Shown: piece by piece, positions 45,138 to 53,802 of the stretch
How the letters are laid out: every line of letters starts with the position of its first letter
Position numbering within the stretch: the first letter of the stretch is position 1
NCBI GenBank assembly: GCA_022782265.1
Contig: JALFOM010000148.1
Location: 1 to 64,000, forward strand
Origin: Clostridiales bacterium
Lineage (GTDB): Bacteria; Bacillota; Clostridia; Oscillospirales; Oscillospiraceae
Direction: 5' to 3'
Length of the DNA: 64,000 bases
Notes under the pieces: generated by a model
Databases searched by the model: none
What the model was told of the DNA's origin: nothing
Seen by the model: only the letters and a program-made list of their open reading frames with translations
Made by a program: the position numbers and the translations under genes

Positions 45138-45977
45138 TCAGGCCTCCTTTACCATGAATACAAACAGCTCTTCAATGCTGATGGGGCTGATGTTTGCCCC
45201 CACCGGCGCCGCGTCCCGCCGGACGATGGCGGTAACGCCGTAGGGATTTTCTTTCCTGCCTTTTACCGCCGCTTTCGGCAGGGCGTTCAGCTCTGCCGCC
45301 GTGCAGCGGAGAATGCAGTACTCCGACAGCAGCAGGTCCTTCTCCTCGCACAGCAGCAGCCGCCCCTTGTGGAGAAAGGCGATGTAGTCGCAGAGCTTTT
45401 CCAGGTCGCTGACAATGTGGGAGGAGATGAGGATGGAATGGCTCTCGTCCCGGGTAAACTCGGAGAAAAGCTCCACCACCTCGTCCCGGACCACCGGGTC
45501 CAGGCCGCTGGTGGGCTCATCCAGAATCAGAAGCCTTGGCTTGTGGGACAGGGCCACCGCAATGCCCAGCTTCATCTTCATGCCCCGGGAAAAGTCCTTG
45601 AATTGCTTACCCTCCGGCAGGTCAAAGCGGCGGAGATACTCCCTGTAGGCCGCCTCATCCCAGTTTTTGTAGGTCAGGCGCATCACGTTGTTTACCTGCC
45701 GGGTGTTAAAGCACTCGGGAAAGCCCACCTCGTCCAGCACAACGCCGGTCTCCTCCCGGGTGAGCATCACGTCCTCCCCGTCGCCTCTCCCCAAAAGCCG
45801 GATGCTGCCGCCGTCCCGCTGCAGCATATCCAGAATCAGGCGGATGGTGGTGGTCTTTCCGGCCCCGTTTTCCCCGATCAGGCCCATGATGCAGCCCTGG
45901 GGCAGATTCAGGTCCAGCGGGCCCAGGTCAAAGCCCGGATAGCTCTTTCGAAGCTGTCTGATTTCAATGGCGTTCAT
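45138..45977 (-). CDS. ABC transporter ATPase of GntR-controlled operon
   Basis: A 279-aa ATPase with Walker A GENGAGKTT and Walker B LLILDEPTSGLD. The signature position reads FSRGMKMKLGIAVAL (degenerate, as is common in this subfamily). It overlaps the regulator by four bases and is followed directly by the permease. Probable role: defence or export linked to the envelope. Confidence 0.92.
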   Translation of the reverse strand: MNAIEIRQLRKSYPGFDLGPLDLNLPQGCIMGLIGENGAGKTTTIRLILDMLQRDGGSIRLLGRGDGEDVMLTREETGVVLDEVGFPECFNTRQVNNVMRLTYKNWDEAAYREYLRRFDLPEGKQFKDFSRGMKMKLGIAVALSHKPRLLILDEPTSGLDPVVRDEVVELFSEFTRDESHSILISSHIVSDLEKLCDYIAFLHKGRLLLCEEKDLLLSEYCILRCTAAELNALPKAAVKGRKENPYGVTAIVRRDAAPVGANISPISIEELFVFMVKEA

Positions 45978-46351
45978 GTTGTTTCCTCCTCAATAACGCT
46001 GAACATTTCGATAATATCCTCCCGGCTGAGCCCGCTGGCGGCGGCCAGATCGCGGATCTCCTGCAGGCGCTCCTCGATCTGCCGCAGATTCTCCTCCCGC
46101 AGCAGCTCCGTGTTTTTCGCCGCCACAAAGCAGCCCTTGCCGGCCACGGTGTAGATGAAGCCCTCCCGCTCCAGCTCGTCGTAGGCCCGGCGGGTGGTGA
46201 TCACGCTGATCCCCAGGTCCTTGGCCAGGTTCCGGATGGAGGGGAGAAGCTGATCCTCACGCAGCCCGCCGCTGATGATCTGACTTTTGATCTGGCTGTA
46301 GATCTGGTCATAAATGGGCAGCCCGCTTTTATTGTCAATAAAGATATTCAT
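45974..46351 (-). CDS. GntR-family regulator, YtrA subgroup
   Basis: A 125-aa regulator: an N-terminal winged helix (SGLPIYDQIYSQIKSQIISGGL, then SIRNLAKDLGISVITTRRAYDELEREGF) and the short C-terminal helical part of the YtrA subgroup. It heads the operon with the ABC ATPase and permease; GTGTAT/ATACAC arms overlap its promoter. Confidence 0.92.
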   Translation of the reverse strand: MNIFIDNKSGLPIYDQIYSQIKSQIISGGLREDQLLPSIRNLAKDLGISVITTRRAYDELEREGFIYTVAGKGCFVAAKNTELLREENLRQIEERLQEIRDLAAASGLSREDIIEMFSVIEEETT

Positions 46352-46370
46352 ATCTCACCTCGTGCAAAGT

Positions 46371-46409
46371 GTGTATGTACAGTATACACAGTATATACGG
46401 CCCTGTCAA
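46371..46409 (-). promoter_or_regulatory. GntR operon promoter with overlapping operator
   Basis: Minus strand TTGACA (46404-46409), 17-base spacer, TATACT (46381-46386). GTGTAT-(7)-ATACAC (46371-46389) is an inverted repeat covering the -10 box and start, in line with the GTGTA...TACAC sites of YtrA regulators. Confidence 0.8.
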
Positions 46410-46432
46410 GAGGAAAAGATCAATAATCCGGA

Positions 46433-46461
46433 TTGTCAACAGCGGGGAAATGCGGTATAAT
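46433..46461 (+). promoter_or_regulatory. Promoter of the SAM hydrolase/ECF operon
   Basis: TTGTCA (46433-46438), 17-base spacer, TATAAT (46456-46461), 25 bases before the TTG start. No SAM riboswitch was recognised in this short leader. Confidence 0.7.
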
Positions 46462-46486
46462 CAACGGACGGAAAGAGGTGTTTTCA

Positions 46487-47329
46487 TTGAACCCACTGAT
46501 TTTTCAAACCGATTTCGGCGTTCAGGACGGCGCGGTCAGCGCCATGTACGGCGTGGCCTATACCGTGTGCCCGGGGCTCCGGGTGTTTGACCTGACCCAT
46601 GAGATTGAGCCTTACGACATCTGGGACGCCAGCTACCGGCTGATCCAGGCGGTGGCCTACTGGCCGGAGGGCACGGTGTTTGTCTCCGTGGTGGACCCGG
46701 GCGTAGGCTCCACCCGGCGCAGCATTGTGGCAAAGACCCAAAGCGGGCAGTACATCGTCACGCCGGATAACGGCACGCTGACCCATATCAAGCGCCGGGT
46801 GGGCATCACCGCGGCGCGCATCATTGACGAGACGGTGAACCGCCGCTCCGGCTCGGAGGAGTCCTACACCTTCCACGGCCGGGATGTGTACGCCTATACC
46901 GGCGCAAGACTTGCCGCCGGCATCATTGATTTTTCGCAGGTGGGCCCGGAGGTGGAGCCGGACAGCATTGTGGAGCTTCCGGTAGTGGCCCCCACCCTCA
47001 GCGAAGACCGGGTCTGCGGCACGGTGGACGTGCTGGACGTGCGCTTTGGCAGCCTCTGGACCAATATCCCCAAGGAGATGTTCAAAAAACTGGGCTTTAA
47101 GGTGGGGGACAGGGTGGAGGTCACCATTGAAAACGACACCCGCGTGCTCTACCGCAATGTGATGACCTACGCCCATTCCTTCGCGGAGGTGCGGGTGGGC
47201 GAGCCGCTGGTCTATATCAATTCCCTGGACTGCATGGCTGTGGCCATCAATCAGGGCAGCTTTGCCAGAGCCTATAATATCGGCACCGGCAACAGCTGGA
47301 AGATCAGCATCAGCCCGGTCAGGTGGTAA
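46487..47329 (+). CDS. SAM hydrolase (adenosine-forming), DUF62
   Basis: A 280-aa protein of the DUF62/SAM hydroxide adenosyltransferase family, related to fluorinases; members split S-adenosylmethionine into adenosine and methionine. Family blocks visible: LIFQTDFGVQDGAVSAMYGV at the start, VFVSVVDPGVGSTRR, TPDNGTL and TFHGRDVYA, and near the end INQGSFA. The start is TTG after AGAGGTG. The next three genes are a complete ECF transporter, so the enzyme may work on an imported substrate. Confidence 0.9.
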   Translation: MNPLIFQTDFGVQDGAVSAMYGVAYTVCPGLRVFDLTHEIEPYDIWDASYRLIQAVAYWPEGTVFVSVVDPGVGSTRRSIVAKTQSGQYIVTPDNGTLTHIKRRVGITAARIIDETVNRRSGSEESYTFHGRDVYAYTGARLAAGIIDFSQVGPEVEPDSIVELPVVAPTLSEDRVCGTVDVLDVRFGSLWTNIPKEMFKKLGFKVGDRVEVTIENDTRVLYRNVMTYAHSFAEVRVGEPLVYINSLDCMAVAINQGSFARAYNIGTGNSWKISISPVRW

Positions 47330-47395
47330 TTCCCCGTGTTTTTCCGGCGCGCAGCGCCTGAAAATAGATTTTTTAAGAGAGAAGGAGTAGAAAGA

Positions 47396-47947
47396 ATGAA
47401 AAATTCTCCCGTAAAGACCATCGTCGCCATCGGCGTCGGCGCGGCTCTGTTCTTTGTTCTGGGCCGTTTCGTATCCATTCCCAGCCCTGTCCCCAACACC
47501 AACATCGCCACCCAGTACGGCCTGCTGGCCTTCATGGCCGTGATGTTCGGCCCTGTGGCCGGCGTGCTCATCGGCCTGATCGGCCACGCCCTTATCGACT
47601 TCAGCTACGGCTGGGGCATCTGGTGGAGCTGGGTCATTGCCTCCGGCGTTTTCGGCCTGCTGGTGGGCCTGGTGTCCAGCCGTGTAAAGGTTGCTGAGGG
47701 CGAGTTCGGCAAGAAGGACATTCTGGTGTTCAACCTGGCCCAGATTGTCGCCCATGTTGTGGCATGGATCGTGGTCGCCCCCGTGCTGGATATTCTGATG
47801 TACGCTGAGCCTGCCAACAAGGCGTTCCTGCAGGGCGTAGTTGGCGGCGCATCCAACATCGTCACCACCGCCATCATCGGCACGCTGCTCTGCGTGGCCT
47901 ATGCGGCCACCAAGCCCAAGAAGGGCAGCCTGAAGGAAGAGGAATAA
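47396..47947 (+). CDS. ECF transporter S component, UPF0397 family
   Basis: A 183-aa membrane protein with five or six helices and the UPF0397 pattern (VAIGVGAALFFVLGRF, IPSPVPNTNIATQYGLLAF, WGIWWSWVIASGVFGLLVG). It gives substrate specificity to the ECF system encoded by the two genes that follow. The start ATG is preceded by GAAGGAG. The substrate is uncertain; the adjacent SAM hydrolase suggests a nucleoside- or methionine-related compound. Confidence 0.88.
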   Translation: MKNSPVKTIVAIGVGAALFFVLGRFVSIPSPVPNTNIATQYGLLAFMAVMFGPVAGVLIGLIGHALIDFSYGWGIWWSWVIASGVFGLLVGLVSSRVKVAEGEFGKKDILVFNLAQIVAHVVAWIVVAPVLDILMYAEPANKAFLQGVVGGASNIVTTAIIGTLLCVAYAATKPKKGSLKEEE

Positions 47948-48071
47948 TTTCCGACAGCCTGTGCGGCAAATACGGCGGGATGATTGTCCCGCCGTATTTG
48001 GGTATAAGGGAAAGGCCGCTTCAAGGGCGGTTTTTCCCTTATGCCCGAACTGTATTATTGGAGGTGACGGG

Positions 48072-49781
48072 GTGAACGAGCCTGTCCTGGAATTTAAAAA
48101 CTTTGGTTTTCAATATAACGCCCAGTCCAAGCCCACACTGGTTGATATCAATCTGACGGTCCGCAAGGGGGAGAAGCTGCTGATTGCGGGGCCCTCCGGC
48201 TGCGGCAAGTCCACCATGGCCCACTGCATCAACGGGCTGATCCCTTTTTCCTATAAGGGGGAGATCAGCGGCAGCCTGAAGCTCTTCGGCAAGGAGACAA
48301 AGGAGCTGAGCATCTTCGATATCTCCCGCCATGTGGGCACGGTGCTTCAGGATTCCGACGGGCAGTTTATCGGTTTGACCGTGGCGGAGGACATCGCCTT
48401 CGCCCTGGAAAACGACTGCGTGGGCGAGCCGGAGCTGCACCGGCGGGTGCAGCAGGCGGCAGAGCTGGTGGATATCGAAAGCCATTTGCTCCATGCGCCC
48501 AACGAGCTGTCCGGCGGGCAGAAGCAGAGAGTGTCCCTCGCCGGCGTTATGGTGGACGATGTGGACATTCTGCTGTTCGACGAGCCGCTGGCAAACCTGG
48601 ACCCCGCCACCGGCAAGCAGGCCATCGAGCTGATCGACCAGATCCAGAAAAAGACCGGCGCCGCGGTGATCATCATCGAACACCGGCTGGAGGACGTGCT
48701 GCACCGGGATGTGGACCGGGTGGTCCTTATGCACGGGGGCAGAATCCTTGCCGACACCACTCCGGCAGAGCTTCTGAGCCGGGACTATCTCAGCGAAAAC
48801 GGGATAAGAGAGCCCCTGTACATCACCGCGCTGAAGTATGCCGGCGTAAAGATCAGGCCGGAAATGCACCCGGAGAGCATACGCACGGTGGAGCTTACGG
48901 AGCCGGCAAAGGAGAAGGTCAGAGCCTGGTTTCAGGCCGCGCCCCCCGCGCCGGCCGAGCCGGAGCGGGAGACCCTGCTGGAGGCCAGGGACCTGCGCTT
49001 TGCCTACGCAAACGGCCACACCGCGCTGCAGCAGGTGTCCGTGTCGGTAAAAAAAGGGGAGCTTATCGCCATTGTGGGCACAAACGGCGCGGGAAAATCC
49101 ACCTTTTCCAAGGTGGTCTGCGGCTTTGAACACCAGCAGGAGGGCACGCTCCGCTTCAATGGCAGGGACCTGATGGAGCTGTCCATCAAGGAGCGGGCCG
49201 ACCATATCGGCTATGTGATGCAAAACCCCAACCAGATGATCTCCAAGACATTGATCTTCGACGAGGTGGCCCTGGGCCTTCGCACCCGGGGCGTTCCGGA
49301 GGAGGAAGTCACCCGCCGGGTGGAGGAGACGCTGAAAATCTGCGGCCTGTGGCCCTTCCGCAAATGGCCGGTATCGGCCCTGAGCTTCGGACAGAAAAAG
49401 CGCGTGACCATCGCCTCCATTCTGGTGCTGGAGCCGGAGATGATTATCCTGGACGAGCCCACCGCCGGGCAGGATTACCGCCACTACACCGACATTATGG
49501 CGTTTCTGGAGGAGCTGAACGGCAGGGGCATAACCGTGGTGATGATCACCCACGACATGCACCTGATGCTGGAGTACGCCCGCCGGGCCGTGGTGTTTTC
49601 CCAGGGCCGGGTGATTGCCGACGACAGCTCGGCGTCCATCCTGACAAACCCGGACGTCATCAGCCGGGCCAACCTGAAGGAGACCTCTCTCTATGAGCTG
49701 GCGCTCCGCTGCGGGATCGGGGACGCCAGGGCCTTCGTTCAGCGCTTCATTGATTATGAGCGGGAGGTGTGCCGCAAGTGA
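48072..49781 (+). CDS. ECF transporter fused ATPases (A-A')
   Basis: A 569-aa protein with two ABC ATPase domains: Walker A GPSGCGKST and GTNGAGKST, Walker B LLFDEPLANLD and IILDEPTAGQD, signature LSGGQKQR in the first and LSFGQKKR in the second. This is the fused EcfA1-EcfA2 that powers an ECF transporter. The start is GTG after GGAGGTGA; the ORF-track start is upstream in noncoding DNA. It overlaps the T component by four bases. Confidence 0.93.
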   Translation: MNEPVLEFKNFGFQYNAQSKPTLVDINLTVRKGEKLLIAGPSGCGKSTMAHCINGLIPFSYKGEISGSLKLFGKETKELSIFDISRHVGTVLQDSDGQFIGLTVAEDIAFALENDCVGEPELHRRVQQAAELVDIESHLLHAPNELSGGQKQRVSLAGVMVDDVDILLFDEPLANLDPATGKQAIELIDQIQKKTGAAVIIIEHRLEDVLHRDVDRVVLMHGGRILADTTPAELLSRDYLSENGIREPLYITALKYAGVKIRPEMHPESIRTVELTEPAKEKVRAWFQAAPPAPAEPERETLLEARDLRFAYANGHTALQQVSVSVKKGELIAIVGTNGAGKSTFSKVVCGFEHQQEGTLRFNGRDLMELSIKERADHIGYVMQNPNQMISKTLIFDEVALGLRTRGVPEEEVTRRVEETLKICGLWPFRKWPVSALSFGQKKRVTIASILVLEPEMIILDEPTAGQDYRHYTDIMAFLEELNGRGITVVMITHDMHLMLEYARRAVVFSQGRVIADDSSASILTNPDVISRANLKETSLYELALRCGIGDARAFVQRFIDYEREVCRK

Positions 49782-50614
49782 CCAATATCTTCAACTACAT
49801 CGACCGCCCCTCTCCCATACACCGGCTCACCGGAGCCACAAAGTTAGTGTGCCTGCTGCTGTGGAGCCTGGCCGCCATGACCACCTATGACACCCGCTTT
49901 CTGGCGGTGCTGCCGGTGATCAGTATCGTGCTTTTCCGCATCTCGAAGATCAGGATCCGGGATGTGTCCTTCATGCTGGGCTTTACCGCCGTATTCATGG
50001 TGCTGAACAATGTGCTGATCTTTCTCTTCTCGCCCCAGCACGGCGTGGGCATTTACGGGACGAAGCATGTGCTGCTGAGTCTGGGCGGGAACTATGTGCT
50101 CACAAAGGAGCAGCTGTTTTATCATCTCAATCTGGTGCTGAAATACCTGTCCACCATCCCCATCGTGCTGCTCTTTGTCTGCACCACCAACCCCAGTGAG
50201 TTTGCCGCCTCCCTGAACCGGATCGGCGTGAAATACACCATCGCCTATTCCGTGGCGCTGGCGCTGCGCTATATCCCGGACATTCAGCGGGAGTACCATG
50301 AGATCTCCCAGGCCCAGCAGGCCAGGGGCGTGGAAATGAGCAAAAAGCAGTCCCTTTTCAAGCGGCTGAAAAGCGCCGGGGCCATTCTGATCCCGCTGGT
50401 ATTGTCCAGCATGGACAGGATCGAGGTAATTTCCAACGCCATGGAGCTGCGCGGCTTCGGAAAGAATAAAAAGCGCACCTGGTATATGGGCCGGAAATTC
50501 CGCAGGGCGGATATCCTGTGTATGGCCTTCTGCGCTTTGCTCTTTGCCCTGGCCCTCATCCTCAACGCCGCCAACGGCGGACGCTACTGGAACCCCTTTA
50601 TCTCAATTCGTTGA
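49778..50614 (+). CDS. ECF transporter T component
   Basis: A 278-aa membrane scaffold (EcfT) with five to six helices and the two coupling-helix motifs near the C-terminal half (QAQQARGVEM and MELRGFGKNKKRT, matching the Ala-Arg-Gly signature). It links the ATPases to the S component. The start is GTG, overlapping the ATPase stop (GTGA), preceded by GGGAGGTG. Confidence 0.92.
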   Translation: MTNIFNYIDRPSPIHRLTGATKLVCLLLWSLAAMTTYDTRFLAVLPVISIVLFRISKIRIRDVSFMLGFTAVFMVLNNVLIFLFSPQHGVGIYGTKHVLLSLGGNYVLTKEQLFYHLNLVLKYLSTIPIVLLFVCTTNPSEFAASLNRIGVKYTIAYSVALALRYIPDIQREYHEISQAQQARGVEMSKKQSLFKRLKSAGAILIPLVLSSMDRIEVISNAMELRGFGKNKKRTWYMGRKFRRADILCMAFCALLFALALILNAANGGRYWNPFISIR

Positions 50615-50640
50615 CAAAGTCATTTGACTTTGTCAACGAG
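50611..50640. terminator. Long inverted repeat after ECF operon
   Basis: CGTTGACAAAGTC-(4)-GACTTTGTCAACG stem immediately after the ecfT stop. There is no T-run, so it may stabilise the 3' end rather than terminate. Confidence 0.5.
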
Positions 50641-50830
50641 AGGGAATGCACTGCACTCGATGCCTCAATGTGTGCCTGCGACGCACATTTCGACATTCGT
50701 TTCGTGAGAAGTGTTTTCTGCGACGCACATGTCGCCGCAGAAAACTTATACTATTCCTTTTTTCGCTGCGGCGAAAAAACTCTGCGAGGCTTTGTGCAAA
50801 GTTTCATACTAGACTCCCATAAAAAGTATC
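50641..50830. other. Hairpin-dense intergenic stretch
   Basis: No gene is seen. GTTTTCTGCG/CGCAGAAAAC arms (50712-50745) and a TTTTTTCGC-tgcg-GCGAAAAAA stem (50758-50779) are present, with repeated GACGCACAT words. The latter stem resembles those near 10321 and 59541. Confidence 0.5.
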
Positions 50831-50863
50831 AGGTGCTCTTTCTTTGAGAGGGCACCTTTTTTT
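50831..50863 (+). terminator. Terminator with seven-T run
   Basis: GGTGCTCT-(7)-AGAGGGCACC stem followed by TTTTTTT. It likely ends the ECF operon after the hairpin-dense region. Confidence 0.75.
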
Positions 50864-50999
50864 GACGGGTATACCGGAAAAAGGGATTTTTGGGGAAATT
50901 TCTGCACAAAAATTGCCGGATTCTACTCTCCGTAGAGGAAAAAAACGGCCACTCTACACCCCATTCTCCGGCAGTATAGACGGGCAGGGGAGGAGTAGC

Positions 51000-51028
51000 T
51001 TGAACTTTTTGAAGCTTTTGGGTATGAT
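51000..51028 (+). promoter_or_regulatory. Promoter of the DegV gene
   Basis: TTGAAC (51000-51005), 17-base spacer, TATGAT (51023-51028), about 70 bases before the ATG. The 130 bases upstream hold an inverted GCCGG pair but no recognised element. Confidence 0.6.
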
Positions 51029-51099
51029 TTCACCAAGGGTTTGGAGATAATCTGCTTATGCCCGGATAAAAAGAAAAGCACACTCAGGAGGCATATGCC

Positions 51100-51984
51100 A
51101 TGTCATTTGTGATCGTAACCGATACGTCCGCGAATATCCCCAAAAGAATCGTGGAGGAGCGGGATCTGAAGATCATCCCCTTTTCCTACTATGTGGACGG
51201 CGTTGAACATACCTGCGATGATATAGAGGCCTTTGACGGCGAGGGCTTTTACGCCATGATGAAGGGGCACACCAACGTGACCACCTCTCAGATCCCGCCT
51301 CAGCGCTATCTGGATTTTTTTGAGCCTTTCGTCAAGGAAGGGCAGGACGTTTTGTTTGTCAGCATGTCCTCCGGCATCAGCGGCTCCTTCTCTTCTTCCA
51401 ACATTGCCGCCGTTCAGCTCATGGAGACCTACCCGGACAGGATCGTCCGCTCCGTGGACACCAAGGGCGCCTCTCTGGGCGAGGGACTGCTGGCCCTGCG
51501 GGCCGCGGAATGCCGGGACAGGGGCATGGGCATTGAAGAGACCGTGGAGCTGCTCTGCCGGATGAGAGAGCGCGTATGTCAGGTATTCACCGTGGACGAC
51601 CTGATGTTTCTGCGCAAGGGCGGCCGCATTTCCAACGTCACCGCCATTGTGGGCACGGTGCTGAACATCAAGCCCCTGCTCAAAGGCGATGAGGAGGGCC
51701 GGATCGTGGCCTTCGGCAAGGTGAGAGGCAGAAAGCACTCCGTTGAGGCCATTGCCGAGCGCTATGACCAGCTGGTGGAGCGCCCGGAGGAGCAGCTGGT
51801 GTGCATTGCCCACGCCGCCTGTGAGAAGGACGCGGATTACCTCATCAGTCTGCTCAATAAAAACCATCCTCCCAAAGAGATATTGAAGGTCTGCTATGAG
51901 CCTGTCACCGGCTCCCATGTAGGCCCCGGCGCCCTGGCCCTGTTCTTTGAAGGCAGAGACGGCGCAAGAGCGGAAATTAAGTGA
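51100..51984 (+). CDS. DegV-family fatty acid-binding protein
   Basis: A 294-aa DegV protein. The N-terminus VIVTDTSANIPKRIVEERDLKIIPF and the DVLFVSMSSGISGSFSSSNIA block form the lipid-binding domain. DegV/FakB proteins hold a fatty acid while the kinase FakA phosphorylates it for phospholipid synthesis. AGGAGG precedes the ATG. No fakA is nearby, which is common. Confidence 0.93.
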   Translation: MSFVIVTDTSANIPKRIVEERDLKIIPFSYYVDGVEHTCDDIEAFDGEGFYAMMKGHTNVTTSQIPPQRYLDFFEPFVKEGQDVLFVSMSSGISGSFSSSNIAAVQLMETYPDRIVRSVDTKGASLGEGLLALRAAECRDRGMGIEETVELLCRMRERVCQVFTVDDLMFLRKGGRISNVTAIVGTVLNIKPLLKGDEEGRIVAFGKVRGRKHSVEAIAERYDQLVERPEEQLVCIAHAACEKDADYLISLLNKNHPPKEILKVCYEPVTGSHVGPGALALFFEGRDGARAEIK

Positions 51985-51990
51985 AGTGAA

Positions 51991-52028
51991 AAGAAAGATG
52001 CAGGGCTTTTGTCCTGCATCTTCTTTTA
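51991..52028 (+). terminator. Terminator of the DegV gene
   Basis: AAGAAAGATGCAGG-(8)-CCTGCATCTTCTTTT stem. Confidence 0.85.
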
Positions 52029-52030
52029 TC

Positions 52031-52172
52031 AAATGATATCATTTATATCCAACTACAACTACAACCATGAACAACAACTGCAATAATCAATAATAACAAT
52101 AAATACAGCAATCAGCAATCAACCGTCAACCGCAGCAGTCAACGACAACCGTCAATCATCAACCGTCAACCG
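52031..52172. repeat. Low-complexity CAA/CAACCGT-rich stretch
   Basis: After a perfect 14-bp palindrome (AAATGATATCATTT) the plus strand is A/C-rich with very few G, built from CAAC, CAAT and CAACCGT words. TCAACCGTCAACCG occurs twice exactly, 40 bp apart. Stop codons interrupt the frames, so it is not coding. Confidence 0.6.
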
Positions 52173-52203
52173 GGGCCGTCCATTTTTCAACGACGACCCC
52201 GGT
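52171..52203 (-). terminator. Hairpin after the GH36 gene
   Basis: CCGGGGTCGTC/GACGGCCCCGG stem with an 11-base loop (one mismatch), downstream of the minus-strand operon. It is a probable 3' end of that transcript. Confidence 0.55.
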
Positions 52204-52218
52204 AAATTCATTTCCCAA

Positions 52219-53802
52219 TCAGTCGATTTCCAGTTTCTCGCGTATACCGCCGACGGTGTAGGAGACGGACAAACCGTCATCCGCGTCCACCTGCACATCG
52301 GCGGCCTCCCGGTTTTCCAGAAGACGGGCATACAGGGCTCTGGCCTCCGGGCTGTATTCTGACATGTCGTCCGAGCAGAGCAGCAGAGCGCCGAACAGAC
52401 TGTTCACCGTGGCCAGAATGAACTTTTCGTCCCGGCTCAGCTTCAGATTGTCCTCCCGCAGGAAAAACACGTCCGGGTCGTTGAGGAAGGCCCGGCCATT
52501 GAGCTGACGGCGGAAAATGCTGTTGAGTATGGCGTTGCGGGTGGACACATATTCCCGGTTGGTCCGGCGCATGACCCAGCTGTTTGCCCAGTCCAGGCCC
52601 ACGTCACAGCCGATGCGGCAGTAGTCCACCAGACCGAAGGCGGGCATCAGCGGCACGCCGCAGCCTAAAATCAGCTTGTCCCCGCAGAAGCGGCGCAGCA
52701 GCTCCATGGCCCGGATCATCCGCCCGGCCCGGCTCTCCTGCTCGCTGCCGAAGGGGGCGGCGGCGTAGAGGAAGTCCAGCTTCACCAGGTCAAAGCCCCA
52801 GTCGTCGAAAATCTGCCGGAAGCTGCGCTCCAGATAGGCCACCACCTGGGGATTGTCGATATCCAGTGCGTAAAAGCCGCCCCAGTTGCTGCCGCAGTAC
52901 CAGTTTTTGCCCTCCACCTGCAAAAGCCAGTCTGGGTGCTTTTCGTAAATTGCCGAGCCCTTCTGGCACACAAAGGGGGCCAGCCACAGCCCGGCCTTCA
53001 GCCCCCGGCGGTGGATATCCTCCGCGATGGGTTTCAGACCGTGGGGGAATTTGCTCCCGTTGGTGCAAAGCCAGTCGCCCACATAGGGCTGCCAGCCGTC
53101 GTCGATCTGAAACAGGTCGCCGCTTTTCAGCAGCCTGGCGCAGCCTTCCAGGTCGGAGAGGATGCTGCCCTCGTCAATGTTCTGGTAGCGGTTATACCAG
53201 CTGGAGTAACCGGCCAGCTTTTCCGTAGTCCGGGGCTTTATGCCCATGGCGGCAAACCAGCGGTCGAACACCTGATCCTCGCCGCCTTCCGCGTAAAACA
53301 GGTCAAAGGCGTGAAACTCCCCGCCGCAGCGCAGCCCTGCGCAGTCCCGGCTGATGCTGAGCAGCCCGGCCCTGGCGTCATACTGAAAAAGGGTGTAGCC
53401 CGGCCTCTCGTCCAAGGAGCCGAAGAGCCGGTAGCGCTGCCCGGCGCGGAAATAGCAATAGCTCTCCCCGTGGGTGACGCCCGCCTTTTCCGGGTAGTCC
53501 ACAAAGAAATAATCCCCGTAGCGGTCGATGCCGAATTTCTCGTTGATGAAGCGGGGCAGATGGCAGCGGCGTATCTTGTCCCGGCGGCTGTATTCCGGGC
53601 AGCCGGTCCAGGTCTGGTAGCCGTTCATGAAGATCTTTTCGTTCTCCCCCAGAATCAGGGGCATGGTGGCTTTGACAGAGCGGATATGCCCCTCCGGAAG
53701 AGAGCACACGATACGGTACTCGCCCTCCCGGATGTCCTGAAAGCCCCGGATGACGCTGGGGCCGTCCAGGCCTTCAATCTCAATGGTGTATTCCAGTCTC
53801 AT
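52219..53802 (-). CDS. Alpha-galactosidase-like glycoside hydrolase (GH36)
   Basis: A 527-aa enzyme with an N-terminal beta-sandwich and a TIM barrel of the GH36/melibiase type. The barrel entry motif is FQIDDGWQPYVGDW, the nucleophile Asp is in LVKLDFLYA, and the acid/base Asp is in CRIGCDVGLDW. No signal peptide, so it acts on imported oligosaccharides. The start is the ATG after AGGAGGG and overlaps the GH2 gene by 23 bases. It is the last gene of a five-gene operon. Confidence 0.88.
   Translation of the reverse strand: MRLEYTIEIEGLDGPSVIRGFQDIREGEYRIVCSLPEGHIRSVKATMPLILGENEKIFMNGYQTWTGCPEYSRRDKIRRCHLPRFINEKFGIDRYGDYFFVDYPEKAGVTHGESYCYFRAGQRYRLFGSLDERPGYTLFQYDARAGLLSISRDCAGLRCGGEFHAFDLFYAEGGEDQVFDRWFAAMGIKPRTTEKLAGYSSWYNRYQNIDEGSILSDLEGCARLLKSGDLFQIDDGWQPYVGDWLCTNGSKFPHGLKPIAEDIHRRGLKAGLWLAPFVCQKGSAIYEKHPDWLLQVEGKNWYCGSNWGGFYALDIDNPQVVAYLERSFRQIFDDWGFDLVKLDFLYAAAPFGSEQESRAGRMIRAMELLRRFCGDKLILGCGVPLMPAFGLVDYCRIGCDVGLDWANSWVMRRTNREYVSTRNAILNSIFRRQLNGRAFLNDPDVFFLREDNLKLSRDEKFILATVNSLFGALLLCSDDMSEYSPEARALYARLLENREAADVQVDADDGLSVSYTVGGIREKLEID

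Noticed and set aside
46395-46487. SAM riboswitch before the SAM hydrolase gene
   Set aside because: The leader between promoter and start is only about 20 bases, too short for any SAM riboswitch.
52040-52172. Possible CRISPR-like repeat array
   Set aside because: Repeat units are too short and irregular, with no constant spacers and no cas genes.
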